13,496 bases of DNA from Bacillota bacterium (GCA_016288255.1 JAEEYS010000064.1:1-13496), one strand, 5' to 3'. Counted from the first letter of the stretch, positions 1 through 7,768 are shown. The notes: generated by a model from the sequence alone, not told the origin. Program-made: numbers and translations.

Positions 1-1
1 C

Positions 2-163
2 GAAATACTGATGATTCCTTGGTTCGAGAAATCGCAGTTAACTGATGGGATGCCAAATTTGGAAAGGCCAGAAAGACCGGTAAATCAAGGGTTTTGGGAT
101 TCGATATTGCGTCAATACGGTCTCAAAAAAGCAAGAAGAGCGCCACAATTCTCAAAGAGATAA
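2..163 (+). CDS. C-terminal end of an unidentified protein (cut by window start)
   Basis: A reading frame is open from the first bases of the window to a TAA at 161-163, giving 53 residues ending in ARRAPQFSKR. It is followed 24 bases later by a strong terminator, which is what the end of a transcribed gene should look like. The fragment is rich in Arg, Lys, Pro and Trp and has no membrane segment. I do not recognise the family. An in-frame ATG exists at 11, so a short free-standing ORF is possible, but the frame is open to the window edge and a truncated longer gene is more likely. The other frames here lack this fit to the terminator. Confidence 0.5.
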   Translation, partial: EILMIPWFEKSQLTDGMPNLERPERPVNQGFWDSILRQYGLKKARRAPQFSKR

Positions 164-187
164 TCGCTGGAGCAAAAAGAAGAAATC

Positions 188-226
188 AAAACCTTGGAAA
201 GAGATTCTTTCCGAGGTTTTTCTTTT
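188..226 (+). terminator. Rho-independent terminator
   Basis: A 14-bp stem (188-201 with 207-220, one G.T pair) closes a 5-base loop and runs into a T-rich tract (217-226). It ends the transcript of the partial gene at 2-163. Its core is almost identical to the terminator at 1031-1065. Confidence 0.85.
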
Positions 227-241
227 GCTGCTTTGGAATGC

Positions 242-270
242 TTGAAAAGGCACGGGCATTCGGATATAAT
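242..270 (+). promoter_or_regulatory. Sigma-A type promoter for the 188-aa membrane protein
   Basis: TTGAAA at 242-247 and a perfect TATAAT at 265-270 are separated by 17 bases. A start near 277 would give a 5' leader of about 100 bases before the ATG at 380. No clear structured element was seen in that leader. Confidence 0.7.
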
Positions 271-379
271 GTAATAAGTATCTTACAATTGCTATTTTGC
301 TATTGCCGTTTTGCGTATTGGCCGGCAGCGGCATGCTATATGACAGAAATGGAATGACGATATCGTTTGGAGGTAGAAA

Positions 380-946
380 ATGAATCTGAAAAAGGGACTT
401 TCTTATGTAGCTTTTGGTTTTTTGTTCACACTGGTGGAATTGAATTTGAATTTTCAGAACGGAACGATCAATGTTATGCCGGACTTCATCGGTTGGATCT
501 TGTTTTTTCTGGCTTTTGACAAGCTGGGGATCTACGTGGAAAATAAGAAGTATCTGAAATGGATCTCTCTTGTGATGATCATTTTGACAGGTACCATTTG
601 GGTGCTGGGGATCGCAAAGCCGGAGATCAGTACCGATATTTTGACGACGACGGCAACGATCATTTCACTCATTTATATGTTTATCCTTTTTGGCGCTTTA
701 GAACAGATCGCCCGGGACTATCAATCCAAGAAAGAATCTACGATCCACATGTTAAAGATCATCAATCTGGTGCTTTATGCGGGATTTGTCATCACTGCGC
801 TCGGCTTTGCCGCCGCAAGTCAAGGCGCCTTGGCGATGCTGGCTGCCGTGCTTGGGGTTGCCGCCCTGGTTGCCGCGATCGTTACATTGGTGGTGCTGTT
901 TCAACTTCGTAAAGAGATCAGCGGGAAGCTCATGGATGAGGAATAA
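380..946 (+). CDS. Small integral membrane protein of unknown function
   Basis: This encodes 188 residues, with GGAGGT at 369-374 five bases before the ATG. The protein is mostly hydrophobic. Likely membrane segments lie near residues 6-22, 33-48, 60-78, 85-106, 125-146 and 148-175. A short charged stretch (around ARDYQSKKES) separates the fourth and fifth, and the C-terminus is charged (GKLMDEE). The segment NVMPDFIGWILFFLAFDKL resembles small membrane proteins I associate with Clostridia that carry a 'PDFIGY'-like motif, but I cannot assign a function. The gene is monocistronic, with its own promoter at 242-270 and a terminator at 1031-1065. Confidence 0.85.
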   Translation: MNLKKGLSYVAFGFLFTLVELNLNFQNGTINVMPDFIGWILFFLAFDKLGIYVENKKYLKWISLVMIILTGTIWVLGIAKPEISTDILTTTATIISLIYMFILFGALEQIARDYQSKKESTIHMLKIINLVLYAGFVITALGFAAASQGALAMLAAVLGVAALVAAIVTLVVLFQLRKEISGKLMDEE

Positions 947-1030
947 GTCCGATCAGTATAACAGGATCACAAGCGCGTTAGAAGAGAACGCTGCGACTTT
1001 TGGAAAATGATTTGAACCTGAAGAAAAGGG

Positions 1031-1065
1031 AAAGCCTTGGAAAGATATTCTTTCCGAGGCTTTTT
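1031..1065 (+). terminator. Rho-independent terminator
   Basis: The 14-bp stem (1031-1044 with 1050-1063, one G.T pair) has a 5-base loop and a five-T tract at 1061-1065. It ends the transcript of the 188-aa membrane protein. The core hairpin repeats that at 188-220 with one loop change and an A-T to G-C swap in the stem. Confidence 0.85.
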
Positions 1066-1171
1066 GTTGTTTCAATGGGGCCATAAAAGCCCGAAAACAA
1101 GAAAACACATGAAAACAAAAACCACGATTTTATTTTGATTTATCCGCAGAAAACGGAAGAGCACAATAAAC

Positions 1172-1200
1172 TTGATAATTGAAGAAGATAGGATTAAAAT
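1172..1200 (+). promoter_or_regulatory. Sigma-A type promoter for the MATE gene
   Basis: TTGATA at 1172-1177, a 17-base spacer and TAAAAT at 1195-1200. The expected start near 1207 leaves a leader of only about 25 bases that contains the GAGGAG ribosome binding site (1221-1226). No operator was recognised. Confidence 0.65.
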
Positions 1201-1232
1201 AGATTCGTTACCAATAAAAAGAGGAGTCAATC

Positions 1233-2564
1233 ATGTTATTTTCCAAAAAAGATCTGCAGCAATTGATCATTCCTTTGATTATAGAACAAATTTTGGCAGT
1301 CGCTATCGGCATGGCGGATACGATCATGGTTTCCAGCATAGGAGAGGCCGCCGTATCGGGTGTTTCTTTGGTGGACGCCATCAATATATTGATCATCAAT
1401 ATCTTATCGGCGCTGGCTACGGGCGGCGCGGTCATCGTATCGCAGTATATCGGGAAAGAGGATCGAAAAAACGCCTCGGAAGCAGTGAAGCAACTGCTCC
1501 TTACTTCTTTGCTCTTTTCTTTGTTGATCACAGGGGTGACCCTTTGCATCCGAAACGGACTTTTGAACCTTCTTTTTGGGGAGGTAGAGCAGGCAGTCAT
1601 GCGAAATGCCAGGATCTATTTTTTATTATCCCTGCTGTCATATCCGTTTTTGGCGCTGTATAACAGTGGTGCCGCTTTGTTTCGCGCCATGGGGAATTCC
1701 AAAGTTTCCATGGAAACCTCTTTGGGGATGAACCTCTTTAATGTATGTGGCAATGCTCTGTTCATTTATGGGTGTTCTATGGGTGTAGCAGGGGCGGCCC
1801 TTGCTTCTTTACTTGCCAGAATGTTGGGCGCGATAGTGATGTTGGTTTTACTGAAAAAGACTAACGGTGTGATCCATGTCCAGAGCTACCGTACAATACG
1901 GTTTCGGTTTGACATGATAAAAAGCATTTTAAGGATAGGGATACCCAACGGATTGGAAAACGGAATGTTCCAGCTGGGAAAAATTTTGGTGCAGGGGCTT
2001 ATTGCCTCTTACGGCACCGCTTCCATTGCGGCCAATGCGGTGGCCAATAATATCGGGTCTTTTCAAGTGATCCCGGGAGCAGCCATTGGCCTTGCCATGC
2101 TGACGGTAATAGGTCAATGCGTGGGCGCAGAAGATTATGAACAGGCAAAGTATTATATCAAAGAAATGATGAAAACTTGTTATAAATATATGGTCGTGAC
2201 CAATATTGTGTTGATTTTGTTATCCAGAGTGTTGGCAGGATTTTATTTCTTGCCGGAGGCTACCACGGATTTGGCAGTGAAGCTCTTGATCTGTCATGGA
2301 GTAGGCTGTATTTTTATCTGGTCTTTGGCTTTTACCTTGCCAAACGCTTTAAGAGCGGCGGGAGATGTGAAGTTCACCATGACGATCTCTGTTTTGGCTA
2401 TGTGGATCTGTCGGATTGGATTCAGCTATGTGATTGGCACAATGTGGGGAATGGGTGTGTTGGGCGTTTGGATCGCCATGTGTTTGGACTGGGTATTCCG
2501 CACAGCCTTTTTTGTTACAAGGCTGAAAGGAGAAAAGTGGAAGACAAAACGGGCGATCACTTAA
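1233..2564 (+). CDS. MATE family efflux transporter
   Basis: The 443-residue protein matches the usual 440-460 residues and 12 membrane segments of MATE (multidrug and toxin extrusion) proteins, which export cationic compounds in exchange for Na+ or H+. Family-like features are the N-terminal IIPLIIEQILAVAIGMADTIMV, the ALATGGAVIVSQYIGKED segment after the second helix, and the matching region in the second half (IPNGLENGMFQLGK, VIPGAAIGLAMLTVIGQCVGAEDYEQA). The two halves show the internal duplication expected of the fold. GAGGAG six bases upstream supports the ATG at 1233. The gene is single, with a promoter at 1172-1200 and a shared bidirectional terminator. The substrate cannot be told from sequence; drug export is possible but unproven. 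Confidence 0.93.
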   Translation: MLFSKKDLQQLIIPLIIEQILAVAIGMADTIMVSSIGEAAVSGVSLVDAINILIINILSALATGGAVIVSQYIGKEDRKNASEAVKQLLLTSLLFSLLITGVTLCIRNGLLNLLFGEVEQAVMRNARIYFLLSLLSYPFLALYNSGAALFRAMGNSKVSMETSLGMNLFNVCGNALFIYGCSMGVAGAALASLLARMLGAIVMLVLLKKTNGVIHVQSYRTIRFRFDMIKSILRIGIPNGLENGMFQLGKILVQGLIASYGTASIAANAVANNIGSFQVIPGAAIGLAMLTVIGQCVGAEDYEQAKYYIKEMMKTCYKYMVVTNIVLILLSRVLAGFYFLPEATTDLAVKLLICHGVGCIFIWSLAFTLPNALRAAGDVKFTMTISVLAMWICRIGFSYVIGTMWGMGVLGVWIAMCLDWVFRTAFFVTRLKGEKWKTKRAIT

Positions 2565-2625
2565 AGAAGAAGATCAAAATCAAAAAAGAAAAATAAAAAG
2601 CAACAGAAAAAAGATAAAAATAAAA

Positions 2626-2676
2626 AGACCTCCTGGGAAGCTGTTTTACAGCATGACACACAGGAGGTTTCTTTTT
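2626..2676. terminator. Bidirectional terminator between convergent genes
   Basis: A 10-bp stem (2626-2635 with 2661-2670, one G.T) encloses a second small hairpin, GCTGT-TTT-ACAGC (2640-2652). On the plus strand it is followed by CTTTTT; on the minus strand by a T-rich run. It therefore suits both the MATE gene and the acetyltransferase gene reading toward it. Confidence 0.8.
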
Positions 2677-2704
2677 GAAAAAGATATTCTGTTTTAGAAT
2701 CGTA

Positions 2705-3346
2705 TTACGAGATACTTTGCAGGCCTTCTAAGTCACCTTTGAGAAGGAACGGCATAGCTTTTTTTACTTTTTCTACAGGCCAATCCCACCATTTTAAAGC
2801 AAGAAGCTCCTGGATCGTGGCATCGTCATACCGTTTTCGGATCGGTTTGGCAGGCATGCCTCCCACGATGGTATAGGGTTCCACATCCTTGGTCACCACT
2901 GCCTTGGAACCGATAATGGCGCCGTCACCGATGGTCACACCGGGCATGATGACAGCCTCAAAACCGATCCATACATCATTGCCGATCACAGTGTCGCCTT
3001 TTAAGTCAAAAGCTTCTCCGCTGTCTTCCGGTTTCAATCCCCAAGCTTCATAAAAAAGGGGGAAAGGATAGATGGAAAAAGACCCCAAAGCGTGACTGGA
3101 CCCGGAAAATAAGAATTTGCTGCCGGAAGCGATAGAACAGAGTTTTCCGATGATCAATTTGTCCCCGTTCATGGGATATTGATACAGCACATTATTTTTT
3201 TCAAAATCTCTGGGATCTTTCAGGGGGTCATGATAAATAGTATAATCTCCTACGATGATGTTGGGGCTGTGAATGACATTTTTTAAATAAATCGTTTCAT
3301 TATCCCCGCTGCGGGGATATAATTTTCCGTCTGAAATAGGCATCAT
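2705..3346 (-). CDS. Vat/CatB-like (xenobiotic) O-acetyltransferase, left-handed beta-helix
   Basis: The 213-residue protein has the layout of streptogramin A acetyltransferases (Vat) and type-B chloramphenicol acetyltransferases. An N-terminal segment is followed by the NGDKLIIGKLCSIASG helix entry. Next is the loop GSSHALGS, whose His85 fits the catalytic histidine of VatD. Then come hexapeptide repeats (VIGNDVWIGFEAVIMPGVTIGDGAIIGSKAVVTKDV), the GGMPAKPIRKRYDD cap and the family-typical C-terminal KWWDWP. It would move acetyl from acetyl-CoA to a hydroxyl acceptor in the cytoplasm. A longer frame starts at 3370, but AAGGAG (3357-3352, minus strand) lies five bases before the ATG at 3346 and eight before a second ATG at 3343, so one of these is the start. 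Many family members are not resistance enzymes, so the substrate is open. Confidence 0.88.
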   Translation of the reverse strand: MMPISDGKLYPRSGDNETIYLKNVIHSPNIIVGDYTIYHDPLKDPRDFEKNNVLYQYPMNGDKLIIGKLCSIASGSKFLFSGSSHALGSFSIYPFPLFYEAWGLKPEDSGEAFDLKGDTVIGNDVWIGFEAVIMPGVTIGDGAIIGSKAVVTKDVEPYTIVGGMPAKPIRKRYDDATIQELLALKWWDWPVEKVKKAMPFLLKGDLEGLQSIS

Positions 3347-3379
3347 AAAAACTCCTTTAGTGCAAATCAAAGCATTTTT

Positions 3380-3408
3380 ATTATAGCATAGGCAAAAGAA
3401 ATATTAAA
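3380..3408 (-). promoter_or_regulatory. Promoter of the Vat-like gene (extended -10)
   Basis: On the minus strand TGC-TATAAT (3388-3380) forms an extended -10. A weak -35 (TTTAAT, 3408-3403) lies 17 bases upstream. The start would be near 3373, leaving a short leader. Confidence 0.5.
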
Positions 3409-3424
3409 ATATTTTACTTTTTTC

Positions 3425-3436
3425 CATACATATATT
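3425..3436 (+). promoter_or_regulatory. Candidate cwlD promoter -10 region
   Basis: CATACATA (3425-3432) resembles the sigma-E -10 consensus CATACAnT, and TATATT (3431-3436) could act as a sigma-A -10. No well-placed -35 was found for either, so this is only a candidate. Control by a sporulation sigma factor would fit the role of CwlD. Confidence 0.3.
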
Positions 3437-3465
3437 AGTAACAGACTGAAAAAGGGTGGAAAGAA

Positions 3466-4170
3466 ATGGAAAAAAAGCAGAAGACAGCATTGGTTTTATT
3501 GATTCTTTTTGTGTGCGGTGCTGGTTTTTGTTTGATGCTCTTAAACAAGGCAAACCAGCAGAATACATCGGGCAGATTGATGGAAGGAGAGTATCATTCT
3601 ATTGTGATCGACCCGGGACATGGCGCAAAAGACCCGGGGAAAGTGGAAAACGGATATGATGAAAAGGATATCAATTTACAGATCGCCCTAAAAGCAAAGA
3701 AATTGCTGACACAGGCGGGATATTTGGTCTTTTTGACCAGGGAAGAGGATACGGGGGTCAATATAACGGGAGAAGCGGATTCTTTTCAGAAAAAAGAAGA
3801 CATGCGGCAAAGAGTCAAATGGATCGAAGGGGTCAAACCGGATCTTTTTATTAGCATCCATTGCAACTCTTATCCCGGAAAAACCGCGGGAGCGCAGACT
3901 TTTTACAGCAAAGAGGCGGAAGAGTCCAAAAAATTGGCGGAAGCGATCCAAAAAAGTCTGATTCAAACAGTGGATCCCAAAAACCATCGTCAGCCGAAAC
4001 CGGGAGATTATTATGTGCTCAATCAAACCTTTTGTCCCGCGGTGATCGTTGAGGCAGGGTTCATGTCCAATCCGGAAGAACTCAAAAAGCTGTTGTCGGA
4101 AGGATATCAGGAAAAATTGGCCGCAGGTATTTTGAGGGGGGTTTTGGAGTATTTCACAAGCATTGAATAA
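3466..4170 (+). CDS. cwlD: N-acetylmuramoyl-L-alanine amidase CwlD (spore cortex)
   Basis: The 234-residue protein is an Amidase_3 zinc enzyme with an N-terminal membrane/signal segment (residues about 8-26), matching B. subtilis CwlD (about 237 residues). Zinc and catalytic positions are visible: DPGHG (His52), Glu66 in YDEKD, SIHCN (His132) and VEAGF (Glu196). The KKEDMRQRVKWI segment and YYVLNQTFCPAVIVEAGF are close to CwlD rather than to other wall amidases. Known role: cleaving peptide side chains from muramic acid outside the inner forespore membrane, the first step in making muramic-delta-lactam in spore cortex, needed for germination. It implies a spore former. GGGTGGA (3454-3460) precedes the ATG. 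No gdaA-like deacetylase partner is adjacent. No convincing terminator was seen after the gene. Confidence 0.87.
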   Translation: MEKKQKTALVLLILFVCGAGFCLMLLNKANQQNTSGRLMEGEYHSIVIDPGHGAKDPGKVENGYDEKDINLQIALKAKKLLTQAGYLVFLTREEDTGVNITGEADSFQKKEDMRQRVKWIEGVKPDLFISIHCNSYPGKTAGAQTFYSKEAEESKKLAEAIQKSLIQTVDPKNHRQPKPGDYYVLNQTFCPAVIVEAGFMSNPEELKKLLSEGYQEKLAAGILRGVLEYFTSIE

Positions 4171-4308
4171 ATATACTATTAAAGCATACTTATGCATCGT
4201 TTTTCATAGAGGAAAAGGCGGGACTTTCTCAAATACAAAATAAAAGGAATAACTTAGGACGATATTACAGAAAAATCTTAAAAATGTTTTGGATAATTTT
4301 AAAAAACT

Positions 4309-4326
4309 ATTGAATACATATTCTAA
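4309..4326 (+). promoter_or_regulatory. ArgR/AhrC operator (ARG box)
   Basis: These 18 bases match the ARG box WNTGAATWWWWATTCANW at all but two defined positions (C for W at 4317, T for A at 4324). The box covers the -35 hexamer and part of the spacer of the argF promoter, a position expected to block RNA polymerase when arginine-loaded ArgR binds. No second clear box was seen nearby. Confidence 0.65.
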
Positions 4327-4338
4327 ATCATATATAAT
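4310..4338 (+). promoter_or_regulatory. Sigma-A promoter of the argF-rocD operon
   Basis: TTGAAT (4310-4315) and a perfect TATAAT (4333-4338) are 17 bases apart in an AT-rich stretch. Transcription should start near 4345, about 26 bases before the ATG. Confidence 0.75.
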
Positions 4339-4370
4339 TATTTATATCTTAAATAGACGGAGGAAGTAAA

Positions 4371-5369
4371 ATGCCAGTTAATCTGAAAAACAGAAATTTT
4401 TTGAGCTTAAAAGATTTCACACAAGAAGAGATCATCTATCTGTTGGACCTGGCCCATGCGCTGAAAAAGGCAAAGAGAACAGGAACAGAAGAAAAACGGC
4501 TATTGGGCAAAAATATTGCTTTGATTTTTGAAAAGACTTCCACCAGAACAAGGTGCGCTTTTGAAGTGGCAGCCTATGATCAAGGAGCGAATGTGACCTA
4601 TTTGGACAGTTCCGGCAGCCAAATGGGTAAAAAAGAATCCGTAGAAGATACGGCAAAAGTATTGGGAAGATTTTTTGACGGGATCGAATTCAGAGGATTC
4701 AAGCAAGAATCGGTAGAGATATTGGCGGAATATTCCGGCGCGGTGGTGTGGAACGGCCTGACAGACCGGTATCATCCCACCCAGATTTTGGCAGATATCA
4801 TGACGGTAGAAGAAAAAGTGGACAAACCCTTGCAAGAAGTCGTGTTTACCTATGTAGGGGATGGCCGGAACAATATGGCCAATTCTTTGATGATCGGCTG
4901 TGCCAAGCTGGGTATGGAAATCAGGATCGTATCACCGAAAGAATTGTTCCCCAGTGATGAGATCGTGCAAATGGCCAAAGGATTTGCGGCGGAAAGCGGC
5001 GGCAAAGTGGTCATAACGGAAGAGATCGCTTCCGGTGTAAAAGGTTCTGATGTGCTTTATACGGACGTGTGGGTCTCCATGGGAGAAGAGCATTTATTCG
5101 AGGAACGGATCCGGCTTTTGAAAGACTATCAGGTCAATATGGATATGGTCCAAAAAACCGAAAATCCGAACATGATCTTTTTGCATTGTCTGCCTGCTTT
5201 TCATGATACCAATACGGTGATCGGAAAGGATATTTTTGAAAAATACGGTCTGAAAGAAATGGAAGTGACCGATGAAGTGTTTAGAAGCAAACATTCCGTT
5301 GTGTTCGATGAAGCGGAAAATCGGCTTCATACCATCAAAGCGGTGATGGTAGCAACTTTGGGGAATTAA
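4371..5369 (+). CDS. argF: Ornithine carbamoyltransferase (long, ArcB-like type)
   Basis: A cytoplasmic enzyme that interconverts ornithine plus carbamoyl phosphate and citrulline. All signature sites are present: carbamoyl-phosphate loop STRTR (57-61), HPTQ (135-138), the ornithine loop DVWVSMG (232-238) and HCLPAFH (272-278). The 332-residue length and the [13 protein letters not shown] stretch followed by [19 protein letters not shown] match the long type seen in catabolic ArcB proteins and enterobacterial ArgF/ArgI. They fit less well with the shorter anabolic Bacillus enzyme, so arcB is an equally good symbol. GGAGGA (4359-4364) precedes the ATG by six bases. It is the first gene of an operon with rocD, 30 bases apart, under an ARG-box promoter. 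No arcA or arcC is in the window, so direction in the cell is uncertain. Confidence 0.95.
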   Translation: MPVNLKNRNFLSLKDFTQEEIIYLLDLAHALKKAKRTGTEEKRLLGKNIALIFEKTSTRTRCAFEVAAYDQGANVTYLDSSGSQMGKKESVEDTAKVLGRFFDGIEFRGFKQESVEILAEYSGAVVWNGLTDRYHPTQILADIMTVEEKVDKPLQEVVFTYVGDGRNNMANSLMIGCAKLGMEIRIVSPKELFPSDEIVQMAKGFAAESGGKVVITEEIASGVKGSDVLYTDVWVSMGEEHLFEERIRLLKDYQVNMDMVQKTENPNMIFLHCLPAFHDTNTVIGKDIFEKYGLKEMEVTDEVFRSKHSVVFDEAENRLHTIKAVMVATLGN

Positions 5370-5399
5370 ATTTTATTTATATATTTAGGAGGAAAGATG

Positions 5400-6590
5400 A
5401 TGAACAGCAAGGATTATATGGAACTGGCCGACAAATACGGCGCAAAAAATTATAAACCGCTTCCTATTGTAATCGCAAAAGGAGAAGGTGTTTGGGTAGA
5501 AGACGTAGAAGGGAAAAAATATATGGATATGCTGAGCGCTTATTCCGCTTTGAGCCATGGGCACCGCCATCCAAAGATCATTCAGGCCTTAAAAGATCAG
5601 GCAGACAGGGTAACATTGACTTCCCGCGCGTTTCACAACGACAAAATGGGTGAGTTTTATGAAAAATTAGCCAATCTGACGGGCAAAGAAATGATCCTTC
5701 CCATGAATACCGGGATGGAAGCAGTGGAAACAGCGATCAAAGCAGCGCGCCGCTGGGCATATCGTGTAAAAAAAGTGGAAGATGACAAAGCGGAAATCAT
5801 TGTATGCGTAGGGAATTTCCATGGTCGCTCTACTACCATTATTTCTTTTACGGCAGATGAAGAATACAAAAAAGATTTCGGACCGCTGACACCTGGATTC
5901 AAAATCATTCCTTACGGTGATCTGGAAGCGTTCAAAGCCAATATCACCAAAAATACGGCAGCGCTTTTGGTAGAACCGATCCAAGGGGAAGCCGGCATCG
6001 TGATCCCTCATGAAGGATTCTTAAAAGACGCGTCGGAAATTTGTAAAGAAAACAATATTTTATTGGTAGCAGACGAAGTACAGACCGGATTTGGCAGAAC
6101 TGGTAAATTGTTTGCCTGCGAATGGGAAAATGTCGTGCCGGATATCTATGTGTTGGGGAAAGCTTTGGGCGGCGGCGTTATGCCGGTATCGGCCGTAGCA
6201 GCCAACAAAGATATTTTGGGACTGTTCGAACCGGGCTCTCATGGTTCTACATTTGGCGGAAATCCGCTGGCTTGCGCAGTAGCGATCGCAGCAATGAATG
6301 TGCTGGAAGAAGAACATTTGGTAGAAGCTTCTTTGGAAAAAGGCGCTTATTTGTTGAAAAAATTACAAGAGATCCAAAATCCGAAAATTGTGGAAATCAG
6401 GGGCAAAGGGCTCTTTATCGGTGTGCAGCTGACAGAACTGGCCAGACCGTATTGCGAAGCCTTGATGGACGAAGGGATCTTGGCAAAAGAAACCCATGAA
6501 AACGTCATTCGTTTTGCGCCGCCGCTGACCATTTCTTATGAAGAATTGGATTGGGCGATCGAACGGATCAAAAAAGTATTGGCGAAATAG
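5400..6590 (+). CDS. rocD: Ornithine aminotransferase (ornithine-oxo-acid transaminase)
   Basis: A class-III PLP aminotransferase of 396 residues that moves the delta-amino group of ornithine to 2-oxoglutarate, giving glutamate-5-semialdehyde and glutamate. Counting from the ATG at 5397, it shows [20 protein letters not shown] near the N-terminus, the PLP-contacting [11 protein letters not shown] (Asp226), the Schiff-base lysine Lys255 in VLGKALGGG, and [17 protein letters not shown] lies in the C-terminal domain. Length and motifs fit RocD rather than acetylornithine aminotransferase ArgD, though the families are close. Two adjacent ATGs occur at 5397 and 5400; AGGAGG (5387-5392) is 4 and 7 bases away, favouring 5400. 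Cotranscribed with argF. Together they would link citrulline/ornithine to glutamate semialdehyde and so to proline or glutamate. Confidence 0.92.
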   Translation: MNSKDYMELADKYGAKNYKPLPIVIAKGEGVWVEDVEGKKYMDMLSAYSALSHGHRHPKIIQALKDQADRVTLTSRAFHNDKMGEFYEKLANLTGKEMILPMNTGMEAVETAIKAARRWAYRVKKVEDDKAEIIVCVGNFHGRSTTIISFTADEEYKKDFGPLTPGFKIIPYGDLEAFKANITKNTAALLVEPIQGEAGIVIPHEGFLKDASEICKENNILLVADEVQTGFGRTGKLFACEWENVVPDIYVLGKALGGGVMPVSAVAANKDILGLFEPGSHGSTFGGNPLACAVAIAAMNVLEEEHLVEASLEKGAYLLKKLQEIQNPKIVEIRGKGLFIGVQLTELARPYCEALMDEGILAKETHENVIRFAPPLTISYEELDWAIERIKKVLAK

Positions 6591-6610
6591 TAAAAACAGG
6601 ATGGAGAAGA

Positions 6611-6646
6611 AAAAGCCGCGGAGAAAAGCTCTGCGGCTTTTTGTTT
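6611..6646 (+). terminator. Rho-independent terminator of argF-rocD
   Basis: A 13-bp stem (6611-6623 with 6629-6641, one G.T) with a 5-base loop is followed by TTTTTGTTTT. It lies 20 bases after the rocD stop and closes the operon. Confidence 0.9.
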
Positions 6647-6809
6647 TGAGAAAAAGAGGATGCTTCAAAAAAAGAGAGAGTATTTTTTACAAATATCAAA
6701 AAAGCCTTATCAACAATGCCAAAAAGCCCTTAAAAAGCGCAAAACAAGTCCAAAAAAGCAAGAGAACGGTCAGGATGAAAAAAAGTATATACAAAGTAGC
6801 ATAACAACA

Positions 6810-6818
6810 TGTTATAAT
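6810..6818 (+). promoter_or_regulatory. Extended -10 promoter for cdaA
   Basis: TG-T-TATAAT (6810-6818) is an extended -10. The -35 region (about 6790-6795) is poor, as allowed for this promoter type. A start near 6825 gives a leader of about 110 bases to the cdaA ATG; I see no known riboswitch in it. Confidence 0.55.
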
Positions 6819-6937
6819 AAATAATAGTAAGTTTTTTTAAGGCGACATGGGGCGGCAGAAACTGGAAAGAAAATGAGAAGAAAACACGGAAGGCTCCATG
6901 AAATGACTGTTAAATTTTCTTTTAAAGGAGTGGGATC

Positions 6938-7768
6938 ATGAATTTTTCCGATATCGCGGATATTTTGACCAACTTCAGATTTAGAGATGTGATCGATATC
7001 ATTATCATCGCATACATTATATATTGGATCATGAAACTGATCAAACAGACCCGGGCGGAACAGCTTTTAAAGGGTCTGGTGATCCTGATCGTGTCCTTGA
7101 ACTTGAGCGATTGGCTTGGACTGAGGACGACGCATTTTATCCTGCAAAACACTATGACATTGGGCGTTATTGCCCTTTTGATTGTGTTCCAGCCGGAATT
7201 GAGGCGGGCGCTGGAACGACTGGGCAGAGGAAAGCTTTTTTCCAAATTCCTTTTTGTGCCGAAAGAGGACTATTCCGATATGATAGAAGAAGTGGCCAGA
7301 GCGGCCCAAATGCTGGCGGAAAAGCGTTTTGGCGCGTTGATCGTTTTGGAAAAAGAAGTAGGACTAAGAGACTTTGCGGATACGGGTATCGTGGTCAACA
7401 GTGAAGTGACGGCGGAACTTTTGGTAACGATCTTTTTCCCCAACAGTCCGCTCCATGACGGCGCTGTGATCATTCGTAACGGCAGGCTCCATGCGGCAGG
7501 GTGTTTTTTGCCCTTAAGCGATAACCCCAATATCAGCAAACAGCTTGGGACGCGGCACAGAGCCGGGCTGGGCGCAACGGAAAACGGCGACTGTTTGGTC
7601 GTGGTGGTTTCGGAAGAAACCGGGATCATTTCCATTGCGGAAGAAGGAAAACTATCTCGATTCCTGGACATTGAGTCTGTCAAAGAAAGAATTCGGCGAT
7701 CCCTTGAAAAGGATACTGTAAAAAATCAGTTCCAATTTTTTACGCAAGGGAGGGATAAAAAAGAATGA
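6938..7768 (+). CDS. cdaA: Membrane diadenylate cyclase CdaA (c-di-AMP synthase)
   Basis: This enzyme makes cyclic di-AMP from two ATP. The 276-residue protein has the CdaA (YbbP) layout. Three membrane segments lie at about 17-36, 44-60 and 66-84. They are followed by a DAC (DisA_N) domain with the two catalytic motifs, DGA (174-176, in SPLHDGAVIIRNGRLHAAGC) and RHR (206-208, in LGTRHRAG). AAAGGAG (6924-6930), seven bases before ATG, sets the start. The stop overlaps the start of cdaR (ATGA at 7765-7768), so translation is probably coupled. c-di-AMP controls potassium and osmolyte transport and wall homeostasis, and in other Bacillota CdaA is held in a complex with CdaR and GlmM. Both partners are encoded here, but glmM is separated by an inserted module. 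Confidence 0.95.
   Translation: MNFSDIADILTNFRFRDVIDIIIIAYIIYWIMKLIKQTRAEQLLKGLVILIVSLNLSDWLGLRTTHFILQNTMTLGVIALLIVFQPELRRALERLGRGKLFSKFLFVPKEDYSDMIEEVARAAQMLAEKRFGALIVLEKEVGLRDFADTGIVVNSEVTAELLVTIFFPNSPLHDGAVIIRNGRLHAAGCFLPLSDNPNISKQLGTRHRAGLGATENGDCLVVVVSEETGIISIAEEGKLSRFLDIESVKERIRRSLEKDTVKNQFQFFTQGRDKKE

Noticed and set aside
94..357. 87-residue frame near the left end
   Set aside because: It runs through a strong terminator and the promoter of the next gene, and has no ribosome binding site.
3347..3370. Eight-residue N-terminal extension of the Vat-like protein
   Set aside because: The AAGGAG ribosome binding site lies within this extension, so translation should begin at 3346 or 3343.
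3688..4197. 169-residue minus-strand frame over cwlD
   Set aside because: It is a shadow of the amidase gene, whose catalytic motifs are intact on the plus strand.
4180..4215. Possible terminator after cwlD
   Set aside because: GCAT/ATGC is only a 4-bp stem and the T tract is displaced; too weak to call.
6538..6804. 88-residue frame overlapping the end of rocD
   Set aside because: It runs through the rocD terminator, is Lys-rich low complexity and has no ribosome binding site.
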